Below the pieces are notes generated by a model, which was given only the letters and a program-made list of their open reading frames with translations, had not been told where the DNA came from and ran no database searches. Shown here in pieces: positions 46,324-55,087 of a DNA stretch of 64,000 nt. The DNA is taken from NCBI RefSeq assembly GCF_014652575.1, contig NZ_BMZB01000001.1, positions 919,700-983,699 of the forward strand, read 5' to 3'. Numbering within the stretch: the stretch's first letter is position 1; each line of letters opens with the position of its first letter. The DNA is from Asticcacaulis endophyticus. Lineage in GTDB: Bacteria > Pseudomonadota > Alphaproteobacteria > Caulobacterales > Caulobacteraceae. A program made the translations under genes and the position numbers.

Positions 46324-46791
46324 TTAAGGTGCGATCCAGAATCCAAACCGCAGGACCGGGTGGGTGATGTCCTTGAGCGGCCAGTCATATTCGGCGGCGG
46401 CGCGTTTAAGCACCCTGCGCGGGGACAAAACCCAGACACGTTGCGACAGGTGCCAGCCTTCAATCGTATGTGATTTGGGGATGAAATAGATATCGCGGGC
46501 GTCCATTTCGATGCTATGTATGGCCTCAAGCGGTATTTCCTGGCCGTCGGGGGCTACGAAAACCTTACGCGCCGGATCATAGGCGAACAGGGGTTTTTCG
46601 ATGACGCTCAGGGCGATCATGCCGCCCAAAGCCACCCACATCACCAGCATGGCCAGCCCCTGTCCCTTGGCCAGCATCAGCCCAGTCATAAACGGGGACG
46701 CGATCAAAAGCGCAATCGTATAGCTGTTGAGCACGCTGCCGCTCCAGTAAAGTTCAGTGAGCGCATGGGGCTGAGACGGTCTTAGATTCAT
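46324..46791 (-). CDS. membrane protein of unknown function, 155 aa
   Basis: Two membrane helices (about 22-40, TIALLIASPFMTGLMLA; about 44-63, GLAMLVMWVALGGMIAL), then a soluble beta-rich region (LFAYDPARKVFVAPDGQEIPLEAIHSIEM...IYFIPKSHTIEGWHL) that resembles a bacterial PH-like domain. Not a named family I am sure of. Divergent from the hydrolase at 46876 with 84 bp between. Confidence 0.6.
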   Translation of the reverse strand: MNLRPSQPHALTELYWSGSVLNSYTIALLIASPFMTGLMLAKGQGLAMLVMWVALGGMIALSVIEKPLFAYDPARKVFVAPDGQEIPLEAIHSIEMDARDIYFIPKSHTIEGWHLSQRVWVLSPRRVLKRAAAEYDWPLKDITHPVLRFGFWIAP

Positions 46792-46875
46792 ATCTTCTGC
46801 TGTAACGATTATTTTCGTCGTAATCCACGCCTATTTGTGGCTCAGTTGACCCCACCATCAGAGAGGATTCCGGTA

Positions 46876-47778
46876 ATGTTGTCTTTGCACAGATCGCCTG
46901 CGAATACCGCCCCCCCTTTCGAGGAGCGCTGGTGGTCATCCGATGACAGCCTGCGCCTTTATGCGCGCGACTATGCAGGTGCGGGCGGGGGCATCCATCT
47001 GCCGGTCGTGTGCCTGCATGGCCTGACCCGCAACAGCGCCGATTTCGAAGGGGTGGCGCCCTATATCGCCGCTACGGGCCGGCGCGTGATTGTGCCGGAT
47101 ATCCGCGGGCGGGGCTTATCCGACTATGACACTGACCCGAAAAACTATCATCTGTGGACCTATGCCAAGGATGTGCTGGATTTATGCGATGGCTTAGGGA
47201 TCGCGCGCGCAATTTTCATTAGCACGTCGATGGGCGGCTTAACGACTATGGTGCTGTCGACCCTGCGGCCCGCTTTGATCAAGGCCGCCGTGCTCAATGA
47301 TGTTGGTCCTGTGTTATCGGCTAAGGGCCTGACGCGCATCGCCGGTTACGCCGGTAAGAACCGCTCTGAGATTAAGTCCTGGCATGAGGCCGCCGACTAC
47401 GCCCGCCTGCATAATGAAATCGCGTTTCCGGACTATGGCCATAAGGACTGGATGGCCTTTGCCCGCCGCCTGTTTCGTGAGGGCGATGACGGGCTTAAGC
47501 TGGCCTATGATCCGGCGATTACCATTCCCGTCTCTGCGCCGACGTCGCCGGCCGTCTATGACATGATGCCGCTCTATATGTCGCTGAGCACCGGCAGGCC
47601 GTTGCTGCTGGTGCGCGGGGCGCTGTCCGACCTGATCGAAGATCATGAGGTCAAGGTGATGCAGGGCATCTCACCGGACCTGACGCGCGTCGATGTGGAG
47701 GGGGTAGGCCATGCCCCTATGCTGACCGAAGCCTCATCAAAGGCCGCCGTTCTGGAATTTTTGCAGGATTTGCCGTAG
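46876..47778 (+). CDS. alpha/beta hydrolase, 300 aa
   Basis: Hydrolase fold with WWSSDDSLRLYARDYAG, oxyanion block VVCLHGLTRNSADFEG, nucleophile elbow FISTSMGGLTTM (Ser near 120), acid in LLVRGALSDLIEDH and a terminal His in VEGVGHAPMLTEA. Groups with haloalkane-dehalogenase or esterase-like enzymes; substrate unknown. I chose ATG 46876 with AGAGGA upstream; a GTG at 46837 would add 13 poorly conserved residues. Confidence 0.82.
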   Translation: MLSLHRSPANTAPPFEERWWSSDDSLRLYARDYAGAGGGIHLPVVCLHGLTRNSADFEGVAPYIAATGRRVIVPDIRGRGLSDYDTDPKNYHLWTYAKDVLDLCDGLGIARAIFISTSMGGLTTMVLSTLRPALIKAAVLNDVGPVLSAKGLTRIAGYAGKNRSEIKSWHEAADYARLHNEIAFPDYGHKDWMAFARRLFREGDDGLKLAYDPAITIPVSAPTSPAVYDMMPLYMSLSTGRPLLLVRGALSDLIEDHEVKVMQGISPDLTRVDVEGVGHAPMLTEASSKAAVLEFLQDLP

Positions 47779-47839
47779 CTTTATTGAAAGGTCGCGGGCC
47801 GAACCCATATATAAAAATGGGTCAAGTGGATATGGGTCG

Positions 47840-48259
47840 ATGGCGCGCACGGTTATTTTTGATAGTCCCTATCTGTTAGGCTTTGACCATACGCGTGCCT
47901 TGATCGAGCGGTTGAGCCGTGTTTCGGAAAATTATCCGCCCTATAATGTCGAGGCCCTGTCTCACCATCATATCCGCATCAGCGTGGCGGTGGCGGGCTT
48001 TACCTCTGATCATCTGAAACTGGCCCTGACCGGTCAGTTGCTGACCCTCACTGCCCATAAGGACGGCGAACCCGAAGACGCCGAGGCGCGTGATTTCCTC
48101 CATCGCGGCATCGCCCAGCGCGGCTTTACCCGCAGCTTTGTCATCGGCGACGGCATGGAAGTGACGGCGGCGATTCTGGAATACGGCCTGTTGCATATCG
48201 ACCTGAAACGCCCTGAACCTGACGATAAGGTGCGCAATATCCCCATCGTCAGCCGCTAG
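47840..48259 (+). CDS. Hsp20-family small heat-shock protein
   Basis: IbpA-type ATP-independent chaperone that holds unfolding proteins. PPYNVEALSHHHIRISVAVAGF is the start of the alpha-crystallin domain; LTLTAHKD, DFLHRGIAQRGFTRSFVIGDGMEV and YGLLHIDLKRPEPD complete it. 139 aa. The domain is intact but the C-terminal I-x-I motif appears as NIPIV. Stands alone; a sigma-32 promoter would be expected upstream but I cannot define one surely in the 60 bp available. Confidence 0.9.
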   Translation: MARTVIFDSPYLLGFDHTRALIERLSRVSENYPPYNVEALSHHHIRISVAVAGFTSDHLKLALTGQLLTLTAHKDGEPEDAEARDFLHRGIAQRGFTRSFVIGDGMEVTAAILEYGLLHIDLKRPEPDDKVRNIPIVSR

Positions 48260-48268
48260 GCAGGGTGA

Positions 48269-48317
48269 TTTTAGTGCGCTACCGCCGCACGGGCGGCCCC
48301 GTTCGCTGCTTGAGCGC
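48269..48317. repeat. 49-bp direct repeat, copy 1
   Basis: TTTTAGTGCGCTACCGCCGC begins a 49-bp stretch ending CTTGAGCGC that recurs identically at 48545-48593. It begins 10 bases after the Hsp20 stop. Confidence 0.85.
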
Positions 48318-48371
48318 GTGCCCCTGCACCCTGAACTGGGAGCCAGCGGACAGGCCGGTGCCCTTCCTCCT

Positions 48372-48425
48372 CCCTACGCTTGCGTGGGGAGGTGGCATTG
48401 AGCGAAGCGAAAATGACGGAGGGGG
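48372..48425. repeat. intergenic palindromic element, copy 1
   Basis: A hairpin CTCCCTACGCTTGCGTGGGGAG-like core leads into GGGGAGGTGGC, then GCGAAGCG, then TGACGGAGGGGG. Same unit inverted at 48504-48539 and at 49349-49389. Confidence 0.65.
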
Positions 48426-48503
48426 ACTGCGCTGCGATTAATGCCTCCCCGCTTTAGTAGGAATAACACCTTAAAGGCAGCGCGGTGACAATCTATCAGC
48501 CAT

Positions 48504-48539
48504 CCCCCTCCGTCGCGGGCTTCGCCGCGCCACCTCCCC
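48504..48539. repeat. intergenic palindromic element, copy 2 (inverted)
   Basis: CCCCCTCCGTC, then GGCTTCGCCGCGCCACC and TCCCC, the inverse of the element at 48372-48425. The whole stretch 48260-48654 contains these repeats and no gene that I can support. Confidence 0.65.
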
Positions 48540-48544
48540 ATGCA

Positions 48545-48593
48545 TTTTAGTGCGCTACCGCCGCACGGGCGGCCCCGTTCGCTGCTTGAGCGC
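48545..48593. repeat. 49-bp direct repeat, copy 2
   Basis: Identical to 48269-48317, the copies being 276 bp apart. It ends 61 bases before the next gene. Confidence 0.85.
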
Positions 48594-48654
48594 AGGCACA
48601 GGGAGGAGAAAGAGAACTTATCCCCTCACGCCTCTTTTGCCCCATGCTGAGGAG

Positions 48655-49329
48655 ATGACTGCCGATGCGCCCACCTCTTTTGACCCAAAAGAACGCTTCA
48701 CGCCGGACGAGCGGCGGGCGCGGTTGCGGGCCTTTGCCGACCGGATGCTGGAGCGGCTGGGTGATCTGCCATCGCCGTATGATGCCCCTGAACTTGAGCA
48801 GATGGCGCGCGCAGGGCTCCTGATCGAGCGCATCTACGCCCGCGTTGATGCGTCAGAGCGCACGGCGTCAAAGCAACTCACCCCTGAAGAGGCCGCCCGC
48901 AGCCGCGAAGAGTTCGGCCTGAAACTGGCGGCTTTGCGCGAAAATCATGAGGCGGTGAGCGCGAAACTGGCCCCAAAACTCAGCCCCCAAATCGCCCCTC
49001 TTTCGGAAGCGGAAACCCTGACGCCTGATGAGTTGATCAAGCGCATCAAGAGGCTTGATTTGTCGGAACCCGATTTCGGGATTGATGACGTGTTCGATGA
49101 TGATCTTGATGACGATCTGCTGGACGAGGCAGAGGAGGTGCCGAAAAGCCCGCCGCGCCTCGATCCGAAGACCGGCCTGTTGTGGCTGGATGAGCGGACG
49201 ATTCTGGCCACTCAGCATCCGCCGTGGTTTGAAGCCGAAGGTGGCGAGATGTACTGGCGGGTCGCGCGCGGTGAGGTGAAACTGGTCTTGCCGGATAGCA
49301 TCACCGCTGGCATCACTGATAGCAGTTAA
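48655..49329 (+). CDS. conserved hypothetical protein, 224 aa
   Basis: Not recognised. Soluble, acidic and helical: FTPDERRARLRAFADRMLERLGD, MARAGLLIERIYARVDASE (a pattern seen in several alphaproteobacterial DNA-side proteins of unknown role), then a strongly acidic patch (about 145-165: FDDDLDDDLLDEAEE) and a C-terminal WLDERTILATQHPPWFEAEGGEMYW region. ATG 48655 follows GAGGAG with almost no spacer, which is unusual; earlier in-frame starts would run into the 49-bp repeat and are rejected. Confidence 0.6.
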   Translation: MTADAPTSFDPKERFTPDERRARLRAFADRMLERLGDLPSPYDAPELEQMARAGLLIERIYARVDASERTASKQLTPEEAARSREEFGLKLAALRENHEAVSAKLAPKLSPQIAPLSEAETLTPDELIKRIKRLDLSEPDFGIDDVFDDDLDDDLLDEAEEVPKSPPRLDPKTGLLWLDERTILATQHPPWFEAEGGEMYWRVARGEVKLVLPDSITAGITDSS

Positions 49330-49348
49330 GGCCCAAAAGTCCGCAAGG

Positions 49349-49389
49349 CCCCCCTCCGTCAGGCCGCTTCGCGCCCTGCCACCTCCCCC
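49349..49389. repeat. intergenic palindromic element, copy 3
   Basis: CCCCCTCCGTC, GCCGCTTCGCGCC, TGCCACCTCCCC follow the same order as copy 2. A further hairpin (CCTCCCCGA..TCGGGGAGG, about 49435-49455) lies beside it before ptsN. Confidence 0.6.
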
Positions 49390-49585
49390 GGCAAGCCAGG
49401 GGAGTATAAGGTAATGAGATATCTCTTACTTTTACCTCCCCGACTTATCGGGGAGGGGAACCGCACGAAATCGCGCAGCGATGAGATGTGGTGGTGGGGG
49501 CTCTTAAAATTCACGGAAGATACGAATTGCGCCTCCCAATCCATGATCGGGAGGGCAAACGCGCAGGCCAAAGCCACCCGCTTGA

Positions 49586-50047
49586 TCAGGCCGCGTGGGC
49601 ACCGCTGTCGGCCAGAAGCGCATAGAGGGCATCATTGGTATCAAGTGCGCGCAGTTGCTCACGCATCGATTTCTGGCGCAGGGCGCGCGAGACCTTGGCC
49701 AGGGCGCGCAGATGCTCGGAACCCGCCTCCGGCGGCGCAAACAACGCAAACACCAGATCGACCGGCACATGGTCGATCGAATCATAATCGATCGGGGTTT
49801 CCAGCCGCAAGAAAATGCCGCGCATCTGGGTCAGGCCCGCTAACGCCGCATGGGGCACAGCCACGCCCAAGCCAACACCGGTAGAACCCTGCTTTTCGCG
49901 GTCGACCAGCGCATTGAAAATAACGTCGGCGTCCATCTTGAACAGCTTGGCGGCATGCTCGGCCACCGCCTGCAAGGCCTGACGCTTAGAATTTACACTG
50001 ACATGACCGTTAATCGAATGACGATCCAAAAGCCCGAAGAGAGACAT
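49586..50047 (-). CDS. ptsN: nitrogen-related PTS IIA protein
   Basis: EIIA-Ntr, phosphorylated by the PTS-Ntr chain, regulating potassium and nitrogen-linked targets. DREKQGSTGVGLGVAVPHA carries the phosphorylated His (about 66); DHVPVDLVFALFAPPEAGSEHL and the helical end are standard. 153 aa, GGAAG before the ATG. Downstream of hpf on the same strand with a 256-bp leader containing a strong structured element (50209-50281). Confidence 0.95.
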   Translation of the reverse strand: MSLFGLLDRHSINGHVSVNSKRQALQAVAEHAAKLFKMDADVIFNALVDREKQGSTGVGLGVAVPHAALAGLTQMRGIFLRLETPIDYDSIDHVPVDLVFALFAPPEAGSEHLRALAKVSRALRQKSMREQLRALDTNDALYALLADSGAHAA

Positions 50048-50208
50048 TATACTTCCAAGTTGAGCGCGAGGCAGGGAGAAACCTCCCCTGCAAAACCTGC
50101 GCCGGATTTATCAGGCCAAGCCCCCATGTTAAGAGACCTGAAGACGATGCGCCCCCAAAGACGGCACCGGTATTTTAGTCCCCCGCACTTAAAGGCGGGC
50201 GAGATGTG

Positions 50209-50281
50209 CCTTATAGGGACGCCACCGGCACGTCAACCGCTAAGCGGTTACACTTTAATGTGCGCGGGCGTCCCTATAAGG
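50209..50281 (-). other. 73-nt structured element between hpf and ptsN
   Basis: A 15-bp perfect outer stem (CCTTATAGGGACGCC with GGCGTCCCTATAAGG) encloses a near-continuous GCAC/GTGC stem and an internal AACCGC-TAA-GCGGTT hairpin. There is no T tract directly after it, so it is not a plain terminator. It may be a processing site or a regulatory leader of ptsN, or a decayed mobile palindrome. Confidence 0.6.
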
Positions 50282-50303
50282 GCAGCTATAGAGCGGACAA
50301 GGA

Positions 50304-50927
50304 TCAGGCGACCGAGCGGGCGCGGGTGCGTTCCGGATCGATCCAACCGATATTGCCATCCGGACGGCGATAGATGACCGACAGGCCACCGTGGGCGGCA
50401 TTACGGAACATCAGCACCGGGTAGTTCGACATGTCCATCTCAAGCACGGCGCCCGATACCGTCATGGTGCGTAAGGGCGCTTCGGTTTCGGCGATAACCA
50501 TGGCTTGCGGCGGGGCGTCATGATCCCAGCCATTGACGGCCTGACCGTCATCATAATCCTCAAGCGGGTCGTCACCGGTGTTGTCATACCTAAGCACGGT
50601 GATGGACGCCAGTTCCTGCGACGGCGACGGGTTATGGTGGTTTTTCAGGCGGCGCTTATAGCGGCGTACACGCGTCTCGATGCGATCAAGGGTGCCGGTA
50701 AAGGCGGAATGGGCGTCGCCGCCAGTGCCGCTCGACACGAGCGTCTGGCCGGAGGCGAGGCGGACCCAGCAGTCGGCCTTGAACAGATGGCCTTGCTTCG
50801 ACAGGGTCACCTCGGCTTCACCGCCACGATCGAAATACTTAGCGATGCCCGCCGACAGCTCCTGCTCGATGCGCTCACGCAGCGCATCACCCACTTCAAC
50901 CTGTTTTCCGTTGACTTGTATTTGCAT
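50304..50927 (-). CDS. hpf: ribosome hibernation promoting factor, long form
   Basis: Dimerises 70S ribosomes in stationary phase. N-domain 1-100 of the S30AE fold: MQIQVNGKQVEVGDALRERI, then DRGGEAEVTLSKQGH, and YKRRLKNHH. A long linker leads to the C-terminal dimerisation domain with EMDMSNYPVLMFRNAAHGGLSVIYRR and IGWIDPE. 207 aa. It lies in the conserved rpoN-hpf-ptsN order but is separated from rpoN by 406 bp with repeats. Confidence 0.95.
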   Translation of the reverse strand: MQIQVNGKQVEVGDALRERIEQELSAGIAKYFDRGGEAEVTLSKQGHLFKADCWVRLASGQTLVSSGTGGDAHSAFTGTLDRIETRVRRYKRRLKNHHNPSPSQELASITVLRYDNTGDDPLEDYDDGQAVNGWDHDAPPQAMVIAETEAPLRTMTVSGAVLEMDMSNYPVLMFRNAAHGGLSVIYRRPDGNIGWIDPERTRARSVA

Positions 50928-51222
50928 AGCTTGATCTACGCTCCATTTTTAGAGGGTTAGGTGTCCGCGCCCCTGTCCGGCCCCATAGGGAACATGCCGG
51001 GCGAGTTGTAAAACTCTTTGCAGATCATGGGCTTGTGCCGCATGGTGACCTCATGGGAGTGGGGCGAGGACCGCGCGTGGAGGTTACGCGCACCCTCACC
51101 TTACGCTCTTTGGCGGCCCTGTTAAGTCACTAAAATGTGTGCGCTAAAACCGCGACGATTTGCCGCTTAAGGGTTGAATCCTTACGTGAAATTAAGCGTA
51201 AGCCTGTAGAGTGCGCCGCGGT

Positions 51223-51261
51223 TAGAGCATTTCATCTGATTGCATCAGGTGAAATGCTCTA
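51223..51261. repeat. 18-bp-stem palindrome between rpoN and hpf
   Basis: TAGAGCATTTCA pairs perfectly with TGAAATGCTCTA, extended by TCTGAT/ATCAGG. On the plus strand it is followed by ATTTTTATG. Typical of extragenic palindromes. Confidence 0.75.
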
Positions 51262-51271
51262 ATTTTTATGT

Positions 51272-51319
51272 GGTCGCTCTTTCTCATCCATCAAATGAGT
51301 ACATTTGATGGGAAAACGC
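51272..51319. repeat. 48-bp interspersed palindromic repeat, copy 2 (inverted)
   Basis: The reverse complement of 5501-5548 with about four differences. The rest of 50928-51222 shows no gene; it must contain any hpf promoter. Confidence 0.8.
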
Positions 51320-51333
51320 TCTGGGGCCGGGGC

Positions 51334-52854
51334 CTACTTAAGTTGGCGCTTACGCTCTACCGATGAGGGGATGCGCAGGGCTTCGCGGTATTTTGCGACC
51401 GTGCGGCGGGCGATATCGACCCCGGCCTCTTTCAGGATTTCGACGATCCGGTCATCGGACAGGATTTCCCCCGATGACTTCTCCCCGTCGATAAGGTTCT
51501 TAATCTTATGACGCACCGACTCAGCGGAATGGGCTTCGGAGCCGTCATTGGACTGGATGGAGGAGGTGAAGAAGAATTTCAGCTCAAACACCCCGCGCGG
51601 AGTCGAGACGTATTTGTTTGAGGTCACCCGGCTGATGGTCGATTCGTGCATCCCCACCGCATCGGCGACGGTCTTGAGGTTCAGCGGACGCAGGTGTTCG
51701 ACGCCGTAAACCAGAAACGCATCCTGCTGGCGCACGATTTCGGACGACACCTTAAGGATGGTGCGGGCCCGTTGATCGAGGCTTTTGATCAGCCAGTTGG
51801 CCTGGTTGAGGCATTCGCTGAGGTATGATTTTTCTTCGCTGGAGCGGGCGCCGCCCACGACCTGAGCATGGTACTTCTGATCGACCAGCACGCGCGGCAG
51901 GGTGTCGGTATTGAGGTCAACCCGCCAGCCGCCGGTCGCATCCTGACGTACAAACACGTCCGGCACCACAGTCTGCGACGGCTCGGAGCCAAAGGCCGCA
52001 CCGGGGCGCGGCGTCAGGGCCTTAAGCTCACGGATCATGTCGCTCAGGTCTTCGTCATCGACACCGCAAACCTTACGCAGGGCGCTCAGGTCACGTCTGG
52101 CCAACAGTTCAAGATTATCGATCAACGCTTCCATAGCCGGGTCGAAGCGGTTGCGTTCAATCAGTTGCAGCTTAAGACATTCAGGGACGCTGCGGGCCAT
52201 AACGCCGGTCGGCTCAAAGCCGTGGCAGGTGGCCAGCACCGCCTCAATCAGCGCCGGATCGCAGCCCAGCCGGTCGGAGATTTCGCTGAGGTCAGCGCGC
52301 AGGTAACCACCCTCATCGACCCCGTCGATCAGAACCTGCGCGATGGCCATTTCGGGGGCGCTGAACCCGGCGATCAGGGCCTGATCGGTCAGATGTTCCT
52401 GCAGGGTTTTTTCGCGGGTGAGGGCGCGTTCCATGTCCTCATCGCCGTCAAAACTGCCGCCGCCCTTACCGGCCTTGGACCAGTCGACCATCGGCCCGTC
52501 GGACATATCGGCAGACGACGCGGCGCTATCAGGTTCACGCACGGTCGGGGCTTCGTCGCCGTAAAGATCAGAGTTTGAGGCATCAAGGTCTGAGCCGGCG
52601 CGCAGTGAATCGCCGTCGCCCAGTTCCAGTTCGCGGCCATCAGTTTCAAAGGTTTCGCGCTCAGAGTCTTGGCCGGTTTCGGCTACAGGCTCCGGGTCTT
52701 CGCGTTGCAGAAGGGGGTTCTTTTCTAACTCGGCCTCAACCACGGCTTCGAGTTCGAGGTTTGACAATTGCAGCAGCTTGATCGCCTGCTGCAACTGGGG
52801 CGTGATGACCAGCCCCTGTCCCTGTTTGAGTTCTAACCTTTGCCCGAGTGCCAT
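51334..52854 (-). CDS. rpoN: RNA polymerase sigma-54 factor
   Basis: Enhancer-dependent sigma factor. Region I is Gln/Leu-rich (LELKQGQGLVITPQLQQAIKLLQLSN), region II is strongly acidic (about 55-135), the core-binding region follows (QALIAGFSAPEMAIAQVLIDGVDEGGYL), and the C-terminus has KFFFTSSIQSNDG and the RpoN box ARRTVAKYREALRIPSS. 506 aa. 23 bp downstream of lptB. Confidence 0.97.
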   Translation of the reverse strand: MALGQRLELKQGQGLVITPQLQQAIKLLQLSNLELEAVVEAELEKNPLLQREDPEPVAETGQDSERETFETDGRELELGDGDSLRAGSDLDASNSDLYGDEAPTVREPDSAASSADMSDGPMVDWSKAGKGGGSFDGDEDMERALTREKTLQEHLTDQALIAGFSAPEMAIAQVLIDGVDEGGYLRADLSEISDRLGCDPALIEAVLATCHGFEPTGVMARSVPECLKLQLIERNRFDPAMEALIDNLELLARRDLSALRKVCGVDDEDLSDMIRELKALTPRPGAAFGSEPSQTVVPDVFVRQDATGGWRVDLNTDTLPRVLVDQKYHAQVVGGARSSEEKSYLSECLNQANWLIKSLDQRARTILKVSSEIVRQQDAFLVYGVEHLRPLNLKTVADAVGMHESTISRVTSNKYVSTPRGVFELKFFFTSSIQSNDGSEAHSAESVRHKIKNLIDGEKSSGEILSDDRIVEILKEAGVDIARRTVAKYREALRIPSSVERKRQLK

Positions 52855-52877
52855 GCCGTGATGATGCCCGCCAATGG

Positions 52878-53621
52878 TTAATGAAATGCCTCGCCCAGGT
52901 AAACGCGTTTGACTTCCGGATCGTTGCGGATTTCCTCCGGCGAGCCCTCGAACAGGACTTCGCCGCTATGGATAATCGACGCGCGATCAATGATATCAAG
53001 CGTTTCACGGACGTTGTGGTCAGTAATCAGTATGCCGATGCCGCGCGCCTTAAGATAGGTAATGACTTCGCGGATGTCGGCAATCGCCAGTGGATCAATC
53101 CCCGCAAAGGGTTCATCCAGTAACATAAATGAGGGCTTCCCCGCCAGGGCGCGCGCGATTTCGACGCGCCTACGCTCACCGCCCGACAGGGCTGTGGCCG
53201 GAGAGGTACGGATATGGGTGATGCGCAGTTCCTCAAGCAGGCGGCTGACATCATCGGCAATCACGGAGGGATTGTTTTCGTTCAGTTCCAGCACGGCCTT
53301 GAGGTTTTCTTCAACCGTCATGCCGCGGAAAATGGAGGCTTCTTGCGGCAGATAGCCGACACCCATGCGGGCGCGTTGGTACATGGGCTGGGAGGTGATG
53401 TCCTGACCGTCCAGCATGATGGTGCCGTAGTCGGCCTCAACCAGACCGGTGATCATGTAAAAGCAGGTGGTTTTCCCGGCGCCGTTCGGGCCGAGCAACC
53501 CCACGACCTCGCCACGCCCGACGCGCAAGGATACGCTCTTGACGACGGTACGCTCGCCATAGGTCTTGCCTATGCCGTCGACGCTGAGGCCATCAGAGGT
53601 CGTGTCGGAAGTGTCCGTCAT
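52878..53621 (-). CDS. lptB: LPS export ABC ATPase
   Basis: Cytoplasmic ATPase of LptBFGC, powering lipopolysaccharide extraction. Walker A LLGPNGAGKTTCFYMI, YLPQEASIFRGMTVEENLKAVLE (LptB-specific), signature ALSGGERRRVEIARAL, Walker B FMLLDEPFAGIDP, and TDHNVRETL. I chose ATG 53621 (247 aa; TGGA upstream); an alternative at 53660 adds 13 residues but has its ribosome site too close. Far-upstream in-frame starts overlap lptA and are rejected. Confidence 0.95.
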   Translation of the reverse strand: MTDTSDTTSDGLSVDGIGKTYGERTVVKSVSLRVGRGEVVGLLGPNGAGKTTCFYMITGLVEADYGTIMLDGQDITSQPMYQRARMGVGYLPQEASIFRGMTVEENLKAVLELNENNPSVIADDVSRLLEELRITHIRTSPATALSGGERRRVEIARALAGKPSFMLLDEPFAGIDPLAIADIREVITYLKARGIGILITDHNVRETLDIIDRASIIHSGEVLFEGSPEEIRNDPEVKRVYLGEAFH

Positions 53622-53730
53622 GGTGTCCAGGTGTTCAATCACGGTAGCACTATCCCTCATGCCTCTTAAAATTACCCTAAACAGGCGAAAAATAACCGCA
53701 TCTTTTGCGGGATTGTGCCTTAAGGGCCGC

Positions 53731-54255
53731 CTACTGCGCGGGTTTGCTGTCCGGATATAGCACGGCGCGGACCCGGCCCTTGGACTGGGTGCCCGGTGTG
53801 GCATCCATAGTGGTGCGACCGGCGGCGACATTATAGACCAGACGGTTGCCGGTCATGACGTTTTCGCCCTGAGTGACGATGACGTCTCCGGTGACGACCA
53901 TGGTGTCATCCGCGCTGGTGTAAACGGCCTTATCGCCCTTGATGACCTGAGTGCCATTGACGAAATAGAGATTGCCATTGGCCTCGATGCGGTCGACTTC
54001 ACCCCAGCCGGTCCCGCCGGGCTTGGTGCCGTGGAACATCTTGACGTTGTCGGCGCGCAGGCGGGTATTGTCCTGCAGGATCTCGACGCGGCCGGTATAG
54101 GTCTGCAACCGCTCAGGCTCGGAGGCGGCAAAATCATCGCTGCCGATCGAGATGGGGCCGCGTTTCGGTGACAACTGCGCCCAGGCTTGCGGGGCTACGG
54201 CCCCCAGACTAAGGGCGGCCATGATCATAAGCGTAGAGGTGTGTTTGCGTGACAT
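53731..54255 (-). CDS. lptA: LPS periplasmic bridge protein LptA
   Basis: OstA-fold protein forming the periplasmic bridge for lipopolysaccharide. Signal peptide MSRKHTSTLMIMAALSLGAV..., cut after AWAQ region, then strands ISIGSDDFAASEP, YTGRVEILQDNTRLRADNV, ANGNLYFVNGTQVIKGDKAVY, VTGDVIVTQGENVMTGNRLVY. I chose ATG 54255 (174 aa); an ATG at 54288 overlapping the lptC stop would give a long signal region and remains possible. Confidence 0.92.
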   Translation of the reverse strand: MSRKHTSTLMIMAALSLGAVAPQAWAQLSPKRGPISIGSDDFAASEPERLQTYTGRVEILQDNTRLRADNVKMFHGTKPGGTGWGEVDRIEANGNLYFVNGTQVIKGDKAVYTSADDTMVVTGDVIVTQGENVMTGNRLVYNVAAGRTTMDATPGTQSKGRVRAVLYPDSKPAQ

Positions 54256-54287
54256 GATGTCAGGTGCCTTTGTAAATAGCGTATGCA

Positions 54288-55028
54288 TCAATTGTTAATC
54301 GTAACCCTGACCTGAGTTGAGCCCTTGCCTTTGATGGCGATATGGCGGCCATTGTCAGAAATAATATAGGATTCACCCTTAATATGACCGGTGGGGCCAA
54401 AACCTTCAATAGGTTTATTACCCCTGACGGTCGAGGTGTTAAGGTCGACAATCGCTTCCTGAGTGCGGAAACTGAAATCGTTCGGGCCACCATTTAAGAC
54501 CACATCGCCTTCGACGGTAAAGGTCTTATCGGGTTCGTTATAGACCCCTTTTAAGCCCTTAAGCAGGGTCGGTTTGCTGTTGTCGCTTTTCAGTTCCATG
54601 CTGGGGGCATTGACCGAAATGACCGGCGCACTATTGCCGCGCCGGATAGCCTCAAGGCCGCTGATGATATAGCGGTCGCCGCCCGTCGTCTGGCCGAAAA
54701 AGCGCGGGTTGGTCATGCGGATATCAGCCTGACTGGCCTGATAGACGTTGAGCGAATTCAGGATGCTCTGGACGATGACCCAGCCCACAATGGCAATAAG
54801 GGTGGCGACAATCAGCCCCGGAAACACCAGCCGCAGCAGCTTGATACGGCGGGAGCGGCTGCGCCAGGCCTGTGCCTGTTTCAGCAGACGTTGTTTCTGA
54901 CCTTGCGCGTCTTCATTTGCGCTAACGCTTCGCTCTTTGAGCGCGCCAACCGGGTCATAGGTCACCATCACCGGATCAAGGGTATCCGGCGCGACAGGAG
55001 ACGCAGATGTCATCGGGTTCAGAGCCAT
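54288..55028 (-). CDS. lptC: LPS export membrane protein LptC
   Basis: Single-pass inner-membrane protein passing lipopolysaccharide to LptA. A cytoplasmic arm of about 65 residues is followed by the helix LVFPGLIVATLIAIVGWVIV (about 67-86) and a periplasmic jellyroll strand series (ADIRMTNPRFFGQTTGGDRY..., FTVEGDVVLNGGPNDF, GHIKGESYIIS). 246 aa is longer than E. coli LptC but usual in alphaproteobacteria. Followed by lptA with overlap or near overlap. Confidence 0.9.
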   Translation of the reverse strand: MALNPMTSASPVAPDTLDPVMVTYDPVGALKERSVSANEDAQGQKQRLLKQAQAWRSRSRRIKLLRLVFPGLIVATLIAIVGWVIVQSILNSLNVYQASQADIRMTNPRFFGQTTGGDRYIISGLEAIRRGNSAPVISVNAPSMELKSDNSKPTLLKGLKGVYNEPDKTFTVEGDVVLNGGPNDFSFRTQEAIVDLNTSTVRGNKPIEGFGPTGHIKGESYIISDNGRHIAIKGKGSTQVRVTINN

Positions 55029-55087
55029 GCTGCCTATATAGAGCTTAGATTAAGACCATTCAAAGATTTAAGATCAGAAATGGGGTT

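Noticed and set aside
48269..48593. Paired 49-bp direct repeats as attachment sites of a small integrated element.
   Set aside because: Only 227 bp separate them, with no integrase or cargo gene and no tRNA; a repeat family is more likely.
48550..48654. Upstream extension of the 224-aa gene to 48550.
   Set aside because: The extension translates the 49-bp repeat and Arg/Pro-rich low-quality sequence, so it is not coding.
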